Shown: in pieces, positions 1-5,565 of the stretch | Numbering within the stretch: the stretch's first letter is position 1 | How the letters are laid out: each line of letters starts with the position of its first letter | Assembly (NCBI GenBank): GCA_002451085.1 | Contig: DKBE01000051.1 | Coordinates: 19,028 to 27,466 of the forward strand | DNA from: Proteobacteria bacterium UBA6908 | GTDB taxonomy: Bacteria > Pseudomonadota > Gammaproteobacteria > Acidiferrobacterales > UBA6901 | DNA: 8,439 nucleotides | Direction: 5' to 3' | Translations under genes and position numbers: made by a program | The notes under the pieces: generated by a model | Database searches by the model: none | What the model was told of the DNA's origin: nothing | The model's input: the letters and a program-made list of their open reading frames with translations, nothing else

Positions 1-494
1 GGGCGCTCGCGCGCGACCTCCTCGCCGGTGGCCACCGCCGCCAGTGCCCGCGTGGTCGGCACGCCGAGCCGCGCCATCGCTTCGCTCACCAGGTATTCAC
101 GCAGCACCGGCCCGAGCGCCGCCCGCCCATCCCCACCACGGGAAAAGGCCGTGCGCCCGCTGCCCTTCAGCTGCACATCAAAACGGGAACCATCGGGTGC
201 GCGAAGTTCACCAAGCCAGATCGCGCGTCCATCACCCAATTGCGGGACGAAGTGACCGAATTGATGGCCGGCGTACGCCATGGCCAGGGGCTCGGCCCCG
301 GCCGGCAGCGCGTTGCCGGAGAAGAGATTCGCCAGCTCCGCCTCATCGATATCTCCCACCGACACACCCAGCTCCCGTGCCAGCTCGACATTGAACTTGA
401 TCAACGTCGGTTGGGACACCGGCGTGGGATGCACCTTCACAAAGAAGGGTTCACCCAGATGGATAAAGCGATTATCAAAAGGAATGTGGATCAC
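1..494 (-). CDS. selO: Protein adenylyltransferase SelO (YdiU/UPF0061), N-terminal part, cut by window edge
   Basis: SelO is a kinase-fold pseudokinase that transfers AMP from ATP to Ser, Thr or Tyr residues of target proteins and is linked to redox stress. The first 164 residues are visible; the rest lies beyond base 1. Family blocks appear in order: FDNRF at residues 6-10, a PTPV block near 23-26, [20 protein letters not shown] near 58-76, GHQFG at 76-80, LGDGR at 86-90, QLKGSG at 108-113 with the lysine expected to contact nucleotide, [15 protein letters not shown] at 120-134, and SEAM at 137-140. I chose the GTG at 494 because the frame has a stop (TAG) a short way upstream, no ATG lies between, and the FDNRF block follows within six residues. 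The Shine-Dalgarno sequence is weak. The reading frame is unbroken. The match across the whole visible length makes the family assignment secure; the exact start is less so. Confidence 0.93.
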   Translation of the reverse strand, partial: MIHIPFDNRFIHLGEPFFVKVHPTPVSQPTLIKFNVELARELGVSVGDIDEAELANLFSGNALPAGAEPLAMAYAGHQFGHFVPQLGDGRAIWLGELRAPDGSRFDVQLKGSGRTAFSRGGDGRAALGPVLREYLVSEAMARLGVPTTRALAAVATGEEVARER

Positions 495-723
495 GGCTTG
501 CTGACCGGCAGAATTCTATATAGACAGTGTAACCGAGCTGTCTGCCTTCAACTTGAAAGACCGGGGAAAACAGGGGTTATCTGAAGAGCGGAGGCCCTGA
601 ACCAGACGGAGGGATCGGCTGGCCTCTGCCGGGGTCTCGTGACCGGACCCAGGGATTCCGGATCGCGCAAGAACCCGGCGCCCGCGTTGACCACCGCGCC
701 GGGTTCATCCACCGACAACACTA
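495..723. other. Intergenic region between the solute-binding protein gene and selO
   Basis: This gap of about 230 bases holds the hairpin that follows the solute-binding protein gene and must hold the selO promoter. An AT-rich TATATA at 517-522 is the best -10 candidate reading toward selO, but no well-spaced -35 hexamer accompanies it. I see no small gene here. Confidence 0.4.
671..706 (-). terminator. GC-rich hairpin after the solute-binding protein gene
   Basis: GAACCCGGCGC at 671-681 and GCGCCGGGTTC at 696-706 form a perfect 11-bp stem with a 14-nt loop, 17 bases past the stop codon of the minus-strand solute-binding protein gene. In that direction only TTG follows, so there is no real U-tract. 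It may act as a weak or factor-assisted terminator or protect the 3' end of the mRNA. Confidence 0.5.
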
Positions 724-1524
724 TTACTTGGGCGGCGTGGCATGAGCCGCCAGGAGCCTGTCGCGCTGGATGGCGGTGTTGGCCATGCTGCCTGCCTTGA
801 CCTCGTCGATAAACTGCTCGGCATAGGCGAGGGCCGCGGGATCACGCCCCTTCACCACACCCAGCGCTGATTCGTCGAGCGCCAAGATGCCATCCAGCAC
901 TCGCGAGCCCGGCAGATTCGCCGTCACCTTGTACAGGAACGGCTTGCCCACAGCGATGACCTCCGCGTTTCCCGATACCAGCAATTCCTTCAGGTCAGCG
1001 AGGCTTCCCGCCTCTACCACTGTCGCCACCTTCAGGTTGCTGGACAGGAGCTTCAGGGTGGCAGAATTCTTGAGCACACCCACCCGGATGTCGGGTTTGT
1101 CCACGTCCGCCATCGTGTTGATCGGTACCCCGGCACGAACCAGATAGCCGTGTTCGACATAGAGGTATGGCGCAGTGAAATCAAAAACCGTCTTGCGCTT
1201 CTCGTCGGGTGTTGTCAGCACCACGTCCACCTCGCCGACCTTGGCACCCGCGATCAGTGCTCCCAGGTCCTTGTACGGATGCAGATCAATCGGGGCGCCC
1301 AGTTTCCGCGCCATCTCTTTGCCGATATCCACACCAAGTCCTTTCAGCTCGCCCGTGGCTGGATCTTTCATTCCGTAGATCGGAGCCATGAGAAAACCAA
1401 CGCGCAGCTTGCCCGTGGGCGTCAGGCCGGACCGCGCCTCCGCACTCGGGCTACCTTGCATCCCGGCACAACCGGCCACCACCAACCCCACCAACACCGC
1501 AACCAACCCGTTCCGGATACGCAT
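724..1524 (-). CDS. Solute-binding lipoprotein, SBP family 3 (amino-acid type), orphan
   Basis: This 266-residue protein has the layout of periplasmic solute-binding proteins of polar amino-acid ABC transporters. Basic residues and a hydrophobic stretch lead to the lipobox V-A-G-C, so Cys19 should be lipidated and anchor it to a membrane. The mature part opens with TGKLRVGFLMAPIYG, then GELKGLGVDIGKEMARKLG, then a VDVVLTTPDEKRKTVFDFTAPY block, which is the typical ligand-binding lobe. The second lobe starts near IRVGVLKNSATLK, and VVKGRDP lies near the C-terminus. A GTG twelve bases upstream keeps the frame open, but the ATG at 1524 is preferred because GGAGG ends five bases before it. No permease or ATPase gene is adjacent, so it may serve a distant transporter or a sensory role. 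The ligand cannot be told from sequence. Confidence 0.88.
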   Translation of the reverse strand: MRIRNGLVAVLVGLVVAGCAGMQGSPSAEARSGLTPTGKLRVGFLMAPIYGMKDPATGELKGLGVDIGKEMARKLGAPIDLHPYKDLGALIAGAKVGEVDVVLTTPDEKRKTVFDFTAPYLYVEHGYLVRAGVPINTMADVDKPDIRVGVLKNSATLKLLSSNLKVATVVEAGSLADLKELLVSGNAEVIAVGKPFLYKVTANLPGSRVLDGILALDESALGVVKGRDPAALAYAEQFIDEVKAGSMANTAIQRDRLLAAHATPPK

Positions 1525-1925
1525 GACACCCTCCACATGTTTCGCTTGATTGACATTACACTCTTGCCGCCTGGGTCACGTTGTCCAAAGCGAAGCAAGA
1601 ATGCCATGTGTTCAGCATGGGACCGGCGTCGAGGATTGTCTATTGGACGAACGGCTTATGACGAAAGTCGTAGTGACGTGAGTCATATCGGGTGAACATT
1701 TCGTTTCAAGCTGCACAGGTGGATTCACGATGACCCAAATCCACAGCGCTGAAATGGGACACCGATTGCGAGCATGAATCGCAAATATTGAAGTTAGATA
1801 TCAACTGGCACAACTTCAACGAGATGGGCCGGGTTATCAGCTATGTGTGCCACGAAGTCGAGTGCGACAATTTCTAGGCCTAATTCGATTTGATATTCGC
1901 GACCCAGAGCCGGTGGGACCTGCCC

Positions 1926-1942
1926 GCCTGGCTGGGCCAGGC
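1926..1942. repeat. Short perfect hairpin
   Basis: GCCTGGC at 1926-1932 and GCCAGGC at 1936-1942 form a 7-bp stem with a TGG loop. It is followed immediately by the tandem GGCAGG(G)AATATT repeats. There is no U-tract beside it, so it is not an evident terminator. Confidence 0.5.
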
Positions 1943-1967
1943 AGGAATATTCTCGGCAGGGAATATT
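1940..1967. repeat. Tandem direct repeat GGCAGG(G)AATATT
   Basis: GGCAGGAATATT at 1940-1951 recurs as GGCAGGGAATATT at 1955-1967, differing by one extra G, with a period of about 15 bases. Its function is unknown. It sits between the hairpin at 1926-1942 and the dispersed motif at 1978. Confidence 0.55.
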
Positions 1968-1977
1968 AGAGAAAAAC

Positions 1978-1993
1978 CCTCTCTGACCCGGTT
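1978..1993 (+). repeat. Dispersed motif CCTCTCTGACCCGGTT, copy 1
   Basis: These 16 bases are repeated exactly at 5383-5398, also between genes. The TCTGACCC(C)GGTT core also makes both arms of the palindrome at 7814-7880. It is probably one end of a small dispersed repeat. Confidence 0.55.
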
Positions 1994-2048
1994 CTTCCGG
2001 CCGATTCCCCAACCCGCTGAGGCAGTCGGTTCATTTCCGGGTTAGCCC

Positions 2049-2525
2049 TCATTTGCCGTTCCGCTGTTTTATCACGGTCCTGAGAGCTGCCGCGATGTCG
2101 GCATTCGAAGCAAGGCCCGATACTGAGCCGCGGAGCGAAATCGCTGTCTTCGTGACGGCGAATGCATCTGCTGAGAGGTAGCCACCCGTTCCAACAGACC
2201 GGATTTGCACAACCAGGCTCGGCAACCCTTTTGTGTCCAGATCAATCAAGGAGACCTTCTCGACTGTCCCGTCACGTGGACGAATGATTCCCGATACAAA
2301 AAATGTTGTGTCATCGCCAGGTAGTGCGCCATCCGTCGAATAGATACGGATGCTGTAGCTGCCAATGGAACGTGCCTCGAAGTCACCTTCCGAGATCACG
2401 GCAACCTGATTTGCCCCGAGGTGAAGTTTCTGGACAAAGCGGGGTATATTTTCTGCAGGGTAAGCACTCGAGACGACCCCAAAGACCAGATACAGGGCGA
2501 GAAGTCTTGATATAGCAGGAATCAT
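2049..2525 (-). CDS. Exported PliI-family inhibitor of invertebrate-type lysozyme
   Basis: The 158-residue product has a signal peptide of about 24 residues ending in AYPA before Glu25, so the mature protein is likely periplasmic. The rest resembles PliI, the periplasmic inhibitors that plug the active site of i-type lysozymes made by invertebrate hosts and grazers. Supporting blocks are EGDFEARSIGSYSIRIY at 46-62, GIIRPRDGTVEKVSLIDLD at about 79-97, and RSVGTGGYLSADAF at 109-122. The last includes the G-G-Y loop that, in characterised PliI proteins, carries a Ser and a Tyr inserted into the lysozyme cleft; here the Ser position appears to be Thr113, with Tyr116 kept. The ATG at 2525 is used because the signal peptide starts there. 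The ribosome site, AAGGA, is weak and rather distant. The gene follows the DUF4382 gene by 85 bases in the same direction and could share its transcript. The family assignment rests on pattern recognition. Confidence 0.68.
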   Translation of the reverse strand: MIPAISRLLALYLVFGVVSSAYPAENIPRFVQKLHLGANQVAVISEGDFEARSIGSYSIRIYSTDGALPGDDTTFFVSGIIRPRDGTVEKVSLIDLDTKGLPSLVVQIRSVGTGGYLSADAFAVTKTAISLRGSVSGLASNADIAAALRTVIKQRNGK

Positions 2526-2610
2526 GACTGATCTGGAATCCTTGAGGCCAATGGATCAGAGAGCAATCGCTGCGAATTGTAGCGAGAAATCCGCGCTGGC
2601 CCGGTTTTTT

Positions 2611-3564
2611 CTAGAAATTGTGCACGGTGTTGCTGTTGGCCATCACGGAAACCGTGGCTGTGCCGGAGAAGGTCAACGCATCGTCGGTGATCGGATTGTC
2701 GAGTGCGGCCTGGCAGGTATAGGCGACCGTGTAATCACCGGCCTCAAGGAAGGCAGCCTTGTAGCGGTACGCACCGCTGCTGCTATCCAGCTTGACCATT
2801 GCCGTCGTCACGGGGTCGGGCACAATGCCATCGATATCATCCGGCGTGACGCCAGCGCCGGTGAAGACGTAGATCGCAGGGGTACAACTCGCGGGAACCA
2901 GCGAGGGATCGACCGTGCCGGAAATCGTACCGACCAGAGTGTTGTCCACGATCCGCAATGTCGGACGCAGCAGGTAATCTCCCATACCGGTGAGCACCAC
3001 CGACTTGCGCAGATCGAAATCAATGGTGAAGCTGGCGCTGCCACCGGCAGGCACATCAAACCCGCGATTGAGTTTCAATCCGGTCTCACTGCCGCTCGGG
3101 ATGGTCAGTTCAGAATCCGCACCGCCCAACGCCACAATATAGGTATCGTGAATGCCGGCCGTATCGACCATCAGCCGTATCCAGCTGTAATGTCCGGACG
3201 GCAGCGTGTATCCGTTCAGCAGGATATCCGCTTGGCCGCCATTCAGCGCCAACAAATCAATCTGTTTCGGCGCCGCTGGAGTGCTGCAGGCCGTTGGGCT
3301 AACGACGGTCTTGGTGGCATCCGCCGGATCCTCACAATAATAGAGGGCGGTGCGCATGCCGTCGGAACTCTGAAGTTCAAGGCCACGGAACTGAACGTAG
3401 ACATGTTCGGCGCTGTCCACGGTTGCATCCGTAATCTGCAGCGAAAGTACGCCAGGGCTCGCCGTGGGCGTAGAGCCAGTACCGTTTGAGCTGCCACAAC
3501 CCGTCAGGAGCAGGCCGAGAATCAGGAAAAACCCAACTTTTTTCAGACACGCAGGGATAGTCAT
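2611..3564 (-). CDS. DUF4382-domain lipoprotein
   Basis: This is a 317-residue predicted lipoprotein: MTIPACLKK, a hydrophobic segment, then LLTGC with the lipidated Cys23, and a low-complexity Gly/Ser/Thr linker. The DUF4382 domain follows, recognisable by GVLSLQITDATVDSAEHVYV, QFRGLELQSSDG, then IDLLALNGGQADILLNGY and LPSGHYSWIRLMVD. A second beta-rich, carboxypeptidase-regulatory-like part begins near VGTISGTVDP and includes AGDYTVAYTC. Several cysteines may form disulphides in the periplasm or on the cell surface. The biochemical role of the family is unknown. The frame is open up to 3699, but the start at 3564 is preferred because GGAG lies six bases before that ATG, and the lipoprotein signal begins there. 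An adjacent ATG at 3567 is the alternative. Two stacked terminators separate it from the upstream DsrE-like gene, so it probably has its own promoter. Confidence 0.8.
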   Translation of the reverse strand: MTIPACLKKVGFFLILGLLLTGCGSSNGTGSTPTASPGVLSLQITDATVDSAEHVYVQFRGLELQSSDGMRTALYYCEDPADATKTVVSPTACSTPAAPKQIDLLALNGGQADILLNGYTLPSGHYSWIRLMVDTAGIHDTYIVALGGADSELTIPSGSETGLKLNRGFDVPAGGSASFTIDFDLRKSVVLTGMGDYLLRPTLRIVDNTLVGTISGTVDPSLVPASCTPAIYVFTGAGVTPDDIDGIVPDPVTTAMVKLDSSSGAYRYKAAFLEAGDYTVAYTCQAALDNPITDDALTFSGTATVSVMANSNTVHNF

Positions 3565-3630
3565 CATTTTCTCCACGTTATGTCGATGCCCAGAACGAGC
3601 GACGGAAGCCAACAGTAATTTACTCCCGGG

Positions 3631-3652
3631 AAGTGGGATATTTAATCCACTT
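3631..3652. promoter_or_regulatory. Inverted repeat AAGTGG-N10-CCACTT upstream of the DUF4382 gene
   Basis: A perfect 6-bp inverted repeat with an AT-rich 10-base centre (GATATTTAAT) lies 67 bases upstream of the chosen start at 3564. Its spacing suits a dimeric regulator's operator. No regulator can be named, and a chance occurrence is possible. Confidence 0.3.
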
Positions 3653-3723
3653 ATCGGCAGATTTTCTTTGACCTGCGGCAGGAAAAGTCGACCCGCCATG
3701 GATCAGTAAATAATGGAAACAAA

Positions 3724-3754
3724 CGAAATAAAGAGGTCAGGGTGAGATGACCTC
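3724..3754 (-). terminator. Second, weaker hairpin terminator after the DsrE-like gene (possibly bidirectional)
   Basis: GAGGTCA at 3733-3739 and TGACCTC at 3748-3754 form a 7-bp stem. Reading on the minus strand it is followed by TTTATTTCG. On the plus strand GTTTTT follows at 3755-3760, so the hairpin could work in either direction. It lies 14 bases beyond the strong terminator at 3768-3799. Confidence 0.55.
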
Positions 3755-3767
3755 GTTTTTCTGGCAC

Positions 3768-3799
3768 AAAAAAGGGCCGCCATGGAGTGGCGGCCCTTC
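3768..3799 (-). terminator. Strong intrinsic terminator of the DsrE-like gene
   Basis: AAGGGCCGCC at 3772-3781 pairs perfectly with GGCGGCCCTT at 3789-3798, and the flanking A-T pair gives 11 bp with a 5-nt loop. On the minus strand a run of six T follows. It starts about 22 bases past the stop codon at 3821, as expected for a Rho-independent terminator. Confidence 0.88.
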
Positions 3800-3820
3800 A
3801 CGGCGACTTCAGTACCGGGA

Positions 3821-4549
3821 TCAGTTGAAAAGGTTATGGTCCTTGTCGTTATACCCTTCCTGGATATAGGTATAGCCCTTGCTCTGCAAATAGATGATGC
3901 GCGCCAGGGCGCCCTGGTTCACGTACACCCTGTCTTCCGAGCCGTCGGCGTTGGTTCTGACATACACGTTGTTGCGGGTGAGGTTATTGCCGCGCAGTGT
4001 GACGCCGCAGGCTTCAAGCTGAATATTCACACCCGCATGCTTGAAGTCGAACAGCTGGTTGATCAGAACCTTGTACGGGTTGCCATTCGGATAGGCCTGA
4101 GTCCCGGTAGCGGGATTGATCTGGGCCTGCCACCAGGCATCGTTCAGTGCCCACGGGAGCGCCTTACCGTGAAAATTGGCGATCACCGACACCTTGTTGG
4201 GTTCAAGCGTGCCGTCATCGATGCGTTTCTTGATGGCGGTGGCGAGCATCACCATGTGACGAAGCCCGACTGAAACCGAATCAGGTCCACTGACCGCCGG
4301 ATTGGAAACACCCCCCGCCGTCACCAGCGAGTCGAGGTTGAACACCACCTTCGCACTTGTGAGGTTTACCGGAATGTCGACGCACACGGTGGAATTGGCC
4401 GGATCATTCACCAACCAGAGGTTGCTGCAGGGCTGCACAATGCCGCTCTTGTTTCCATAATTCTCATTATCATCGTCGGCCAGCGCATTGGCTGAAAACA
4501 CTACAGCGCACGATAGCAGCGCGGCCTGAAGCAGGTGATTCTTATTCAT
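3821..4549 (-). CDS. Exported DsrE/DsrF-like protein
   Basis: This 242-residue product has a clear signal peptide (MNKNHLLQAALL to ALA24, then DDD), so it should be periplasmic. The body resembles the DsrE/DsrF/YchN fold: a first strand KVVFNLDSL near 67-75, a helix with SVGLRHMVMLATAIKKR, then VSVIANFHGKAL (HGKAL at 127-131), an NPYKVLINQLFDFKHAGVNIQ helix and strand, then EACGVTLRGNNL with Cys181 where DsrE-like proteins carry their conserved Cys, and finally GALARIIYLQSKGYTYIQEG. Cytoplasmic DsrE proteins relay sulfur; the role of exported relatives is not established. An extension before the domain carries Cys41 and Cys56, and the ANFHG-to-NPY segment is longer than usual. The ATG at 4549 is chosen over an open frame reaching 4732 because GGAGAGAAG directly precedes it and the signal peptide begins there. 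It is likely monocistronic. Confidence 0.68.
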   Translation of the reverse strand: MNKNHLLQAALLSCAVVFSANALADDDNENYGNKSGIVQPCSNLWLVNDPANSTVCVDIPVNLTSAKVVFNLDSLVTAGGVSNPAVSGPDSVSVGLRHMVMLATAIKKRIDDGTLEPNKVSVIANFHGKALPWALNDAWWQAQINPATGTQAYPNGNPYKVLINQLFDFKHAGVNIQLEACGVTLRGNNLTRNNVYVRTNADGSEDRVYVNQGALARIIYLQSKGYTYIQEGYNDKDHNLFN

Positions 4550-4640
4550 TCTTCTCTCCAAGATAAATATTTTAGAATTGAACAACAGATCCTTGCCGAT
4601 GTAGCTCCCTTGCGAACTGATGCCTACCGCACAGCGCGCG

Positions 4641-4670
4641 ATTCTATGAACAACGCGAATGCGTGAGCAA
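4641..4670 (-). promoter_or_regulatory. Candidate sigma-70 promoter of the DsrE-like gene
   Basis: On the minus strand TTGCTC (4670-4665) and TAGAAT (4646-4641) are separated by 18 bases. This predicts a transcript start near 4634 and a leader of about 85 bases. The -10 is good; the -35 matches four of six. Confidence 0.45.
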
Positions 4671-4713
4671 GAAAATTCGCAAAACGGGGTTGTAAGTATT
4701 TGGTAAGAAGCAA

Positions 4714-4729
4714 TGTGACCTAGGTCACA
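4714..4729. promoter_or_regulatory. Crp-type palindrome TGTGA-N6-TCACA
   Basis: TGTGACCTAGGTCACA is a perfect 16-bp palindrome with both half-sites identical to the Crp/Vfr/Clp consensus. Its centre lies about 78 bases upstream of the candidate -10 element and about 172 bases upstream of the start codon of the DsrE-like gene. It is therefore placed for activation by cAMP-Crp or a homologue. No plus-strand gene lies on the other side. The regulator itself is not in the window. Confidence 0.65.
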
Positions 4730-4932
4730 CAATAATTTCCGCCTGATCCAGCCGATGCGTGCATGAACTGCTGCGCGGCTTGCGCGGTGACGTCGTGATT
4801 GTTACCCGGCGCGCGAAGGATTTACCGGGCTGACGTACGATGCGATACGGTTCATGTCGTATCCACAGCAAACAGCCATTGTTGTTCCAGTCATCGTGAG
4901 TGGGGCTCTGATTTCCCTGAGCCGCCAATCAC

Positions 4933-5307
4933 TCAGACGGTAATGCCCGGGCCACCCACGGGGATTCCGGGGATTCCCGGAACGAAACCACTGAAGAGGT
5001 AGCCGAGCGCCACATAGCCCAGTCCGGCAACGATGGCCAGCAGTACCGAGCCCATAAACGATGTACCCAGGATGTACTTGAAGGACATCAAGTACCCGAC
5101 TGGCGCCAGCAATATCCCCCAGGGACCGATGAGAACCACGAGCAGAAACCAGACCACCATGCCAACGACCAACGCGCCAACTGCTCGCATTAACGTCGGG
5201 TGTTTCGCGCCGGTGAGGCGCGCGGCCAGCCAGACCGGTGCCGCGAAGACAACGACAAAACCAATCAGAAAAATGAGTGCGGGCAGGCCGGTAAGACTGA
5301 AATTCAT
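4933..5307 (-). CDS. Small four-helix membrane protein, unknown function
   Basis: I do not recognise a named family for this 124-residue protein. It is strongly hydrophobic, with predicted membrane segments at about residues 7-28, 41-62, 63-80 and 83-109, and a few charged residues between the first two (ARLTGAKHPTLMR). The C-terminal tail GIPGIPVGGPGITV is rich in Gly, Pro and Ile and has a short internal repeat. The start at 5307 is well supported by GGAGCGCAG directly upstream. It lies upstream of the DsrE-like gene in the same direction but 383 bases away, with promoter elements between, so co-transcription is unlikely. A role in the inner membrane is the only safe inference. Confidence 0.75.
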   Translation of the reverse strand: MNFSLTGLPALIFLIGFVVVFAAPVWLAARLTGAKHPTLMRAVGALVVGMVVWFLLVVLIGPWGILLAPVGYLMSFKYILGTSFMGSVLLAIVAGLGYVALGYLFSGFVPGIPGIPVGGPGITV

Positions 5308-5341
5308 CTGCGCTCCAGCGGTGGGTGGAATACCTAAATCA

Positions 5342-5394
5342 GGGTCATCTCAGAGAACATTCATCTTTCATAAGCGACAAATCCTCTCTGACCC
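5342..5394. repeat. Imperfect inverted repeat GGGTCA ... TGACCC
   Basis: GGGTCA at 5342-5347 is inverted as TGACCC at 5389-5394, and inner CAGAG (5351-5355) is matched by CTCTG (5386-5390). The layout resembles the palindrome at 7814-7880 and may be a decayed copy of the same element. It lies just upstream of the small membrane-protein gene. Confidence 0.4.
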
Positions 5395-5398
5395 GGTT
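5383..5398 (+). repeat. Dispersed motif CCTCTCTGACCCGGTT, copy 2
   Basis: The 16 bases are identical to 1978-1993. Here the motif continues into TTTTCGCG and then a hairpin. It forms the right arm of the inverted repeat at 5342-5394. Confidence 0.55.
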
Positions 5399-5400
5399 TT

Positions 5401-5422
5401 TTCGCGATTGGCGAATCGCGAA
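5401..5422. repeat. Perfect 9-bp hairpin TTCGCGATT/AATCGCGAA
   Basis: TTCGCGATT at 5401-5409 and AATCGCGAA at 5414-5422 enclose a 4-base loop. The T-run at 5397-5402 overlaps the base of the stem instead of following it in either transcription direction, so it is not an ordinary terminator. It directly abuts the dispersed motif and may belong to that repeat element. Confidence 0.5.
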
Positions 5423-5565
5423 GCGACTATCCAGTACATCCGTAATGATTCACAAAGGGAACTCCGATTCAATCAACTCCGAACCGTTTGCTCCGCCCAA
5501 CCCGATTCATCGAGCCTGACCAGGCTGGCCCTATTGATTGATTTGGTGATTCAAAGGCGAAGCGA

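Larger units (their letters stand above)
1525..2048. other. Gene-poor stretch with short palindromes and repeats
   Basis: I see no convincing gene in these 524 bases. The part next to 1524 must carry the promoter of the solute-binding protein, but no well-spaced -35/-10 pair stands out. An inverted repeat TATGAC/GTCATA (1657-1662 and 1682-1687) lies in that promoter-side part. Further right come a 7-bp hairpin, two tandem copies of GGCAGG(G)AATATT and one copy of a dispersed CCTCTCTGACCCGGTT motif, described separately. A 72-codon frame at 1794-2012 (minus) uses a TTG start, and its N-terminal part is encoded by these repeats, so I do not call it. The stretch may be the remains of a degraded mobile element. 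Confidence 0.45.
4550..4932. other. Intergenic region upstream of the DsrE-like gene
   Basis: These 383 bases contain a promoter candidate and a Crp-type palindrome in the half nearest the DsrE-like gene, listed separately. The half nearest 4932 shows only small inverted repeats, for example GATACG/CGTATC at 4844-4849 and 4858-4863, and no believable gene. A 67-codon minus frame at 4725-4928 lacks any recognisable protein character. No clear terminator follows the membrane-protein gene that ends at 4933. Confidence 0.45.

Noticed and set aside
1794..2012. A 72-codon minus-strand frame
   Set aside because: It uses a TTG start, lacks a good ribosome site, and its first half is encoded by the repeat cluster. 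There is no family resemblance.
2524..3489. A 321-codon open frame on the plus strand opposite the DUF4382 gene
   Set aside because: It lies antisense to a gene with a lipoprotein signal and clear DUF4382 blocks. Its own translation is rich in Arg, His and Gly without family motifs, so it is a shadow of the real gene.
4725..4928. A 67-codon minus-strand frame downstream of the small membrane protein gene
   Set aside because: It has no ribosome site, no family resemblance and an unbiased composition. It overlaps the Crp-type palindrome.
5495..5501. GCCCAAC (GTTGGGC on the minus strand), a perfect attC core 7-mer after the GNAT gene
   Set aside because: No complementary L''/L' arms or partner R'' core could be paired with it. 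The degenerate 7-mer is expected many times by chance in 8.4 kb.
5469..5541. Inverted TCAATCAA/TTGATTGA around an AGCCTG-AC-CAGGCT hairpin as a third attC site
   Set aside because: The arms do not end in GTT/AAC cores at the proper spacing, and the segment between the inner hairpin and the outer repeat does not pair. It is left as a minor palindromic feature.
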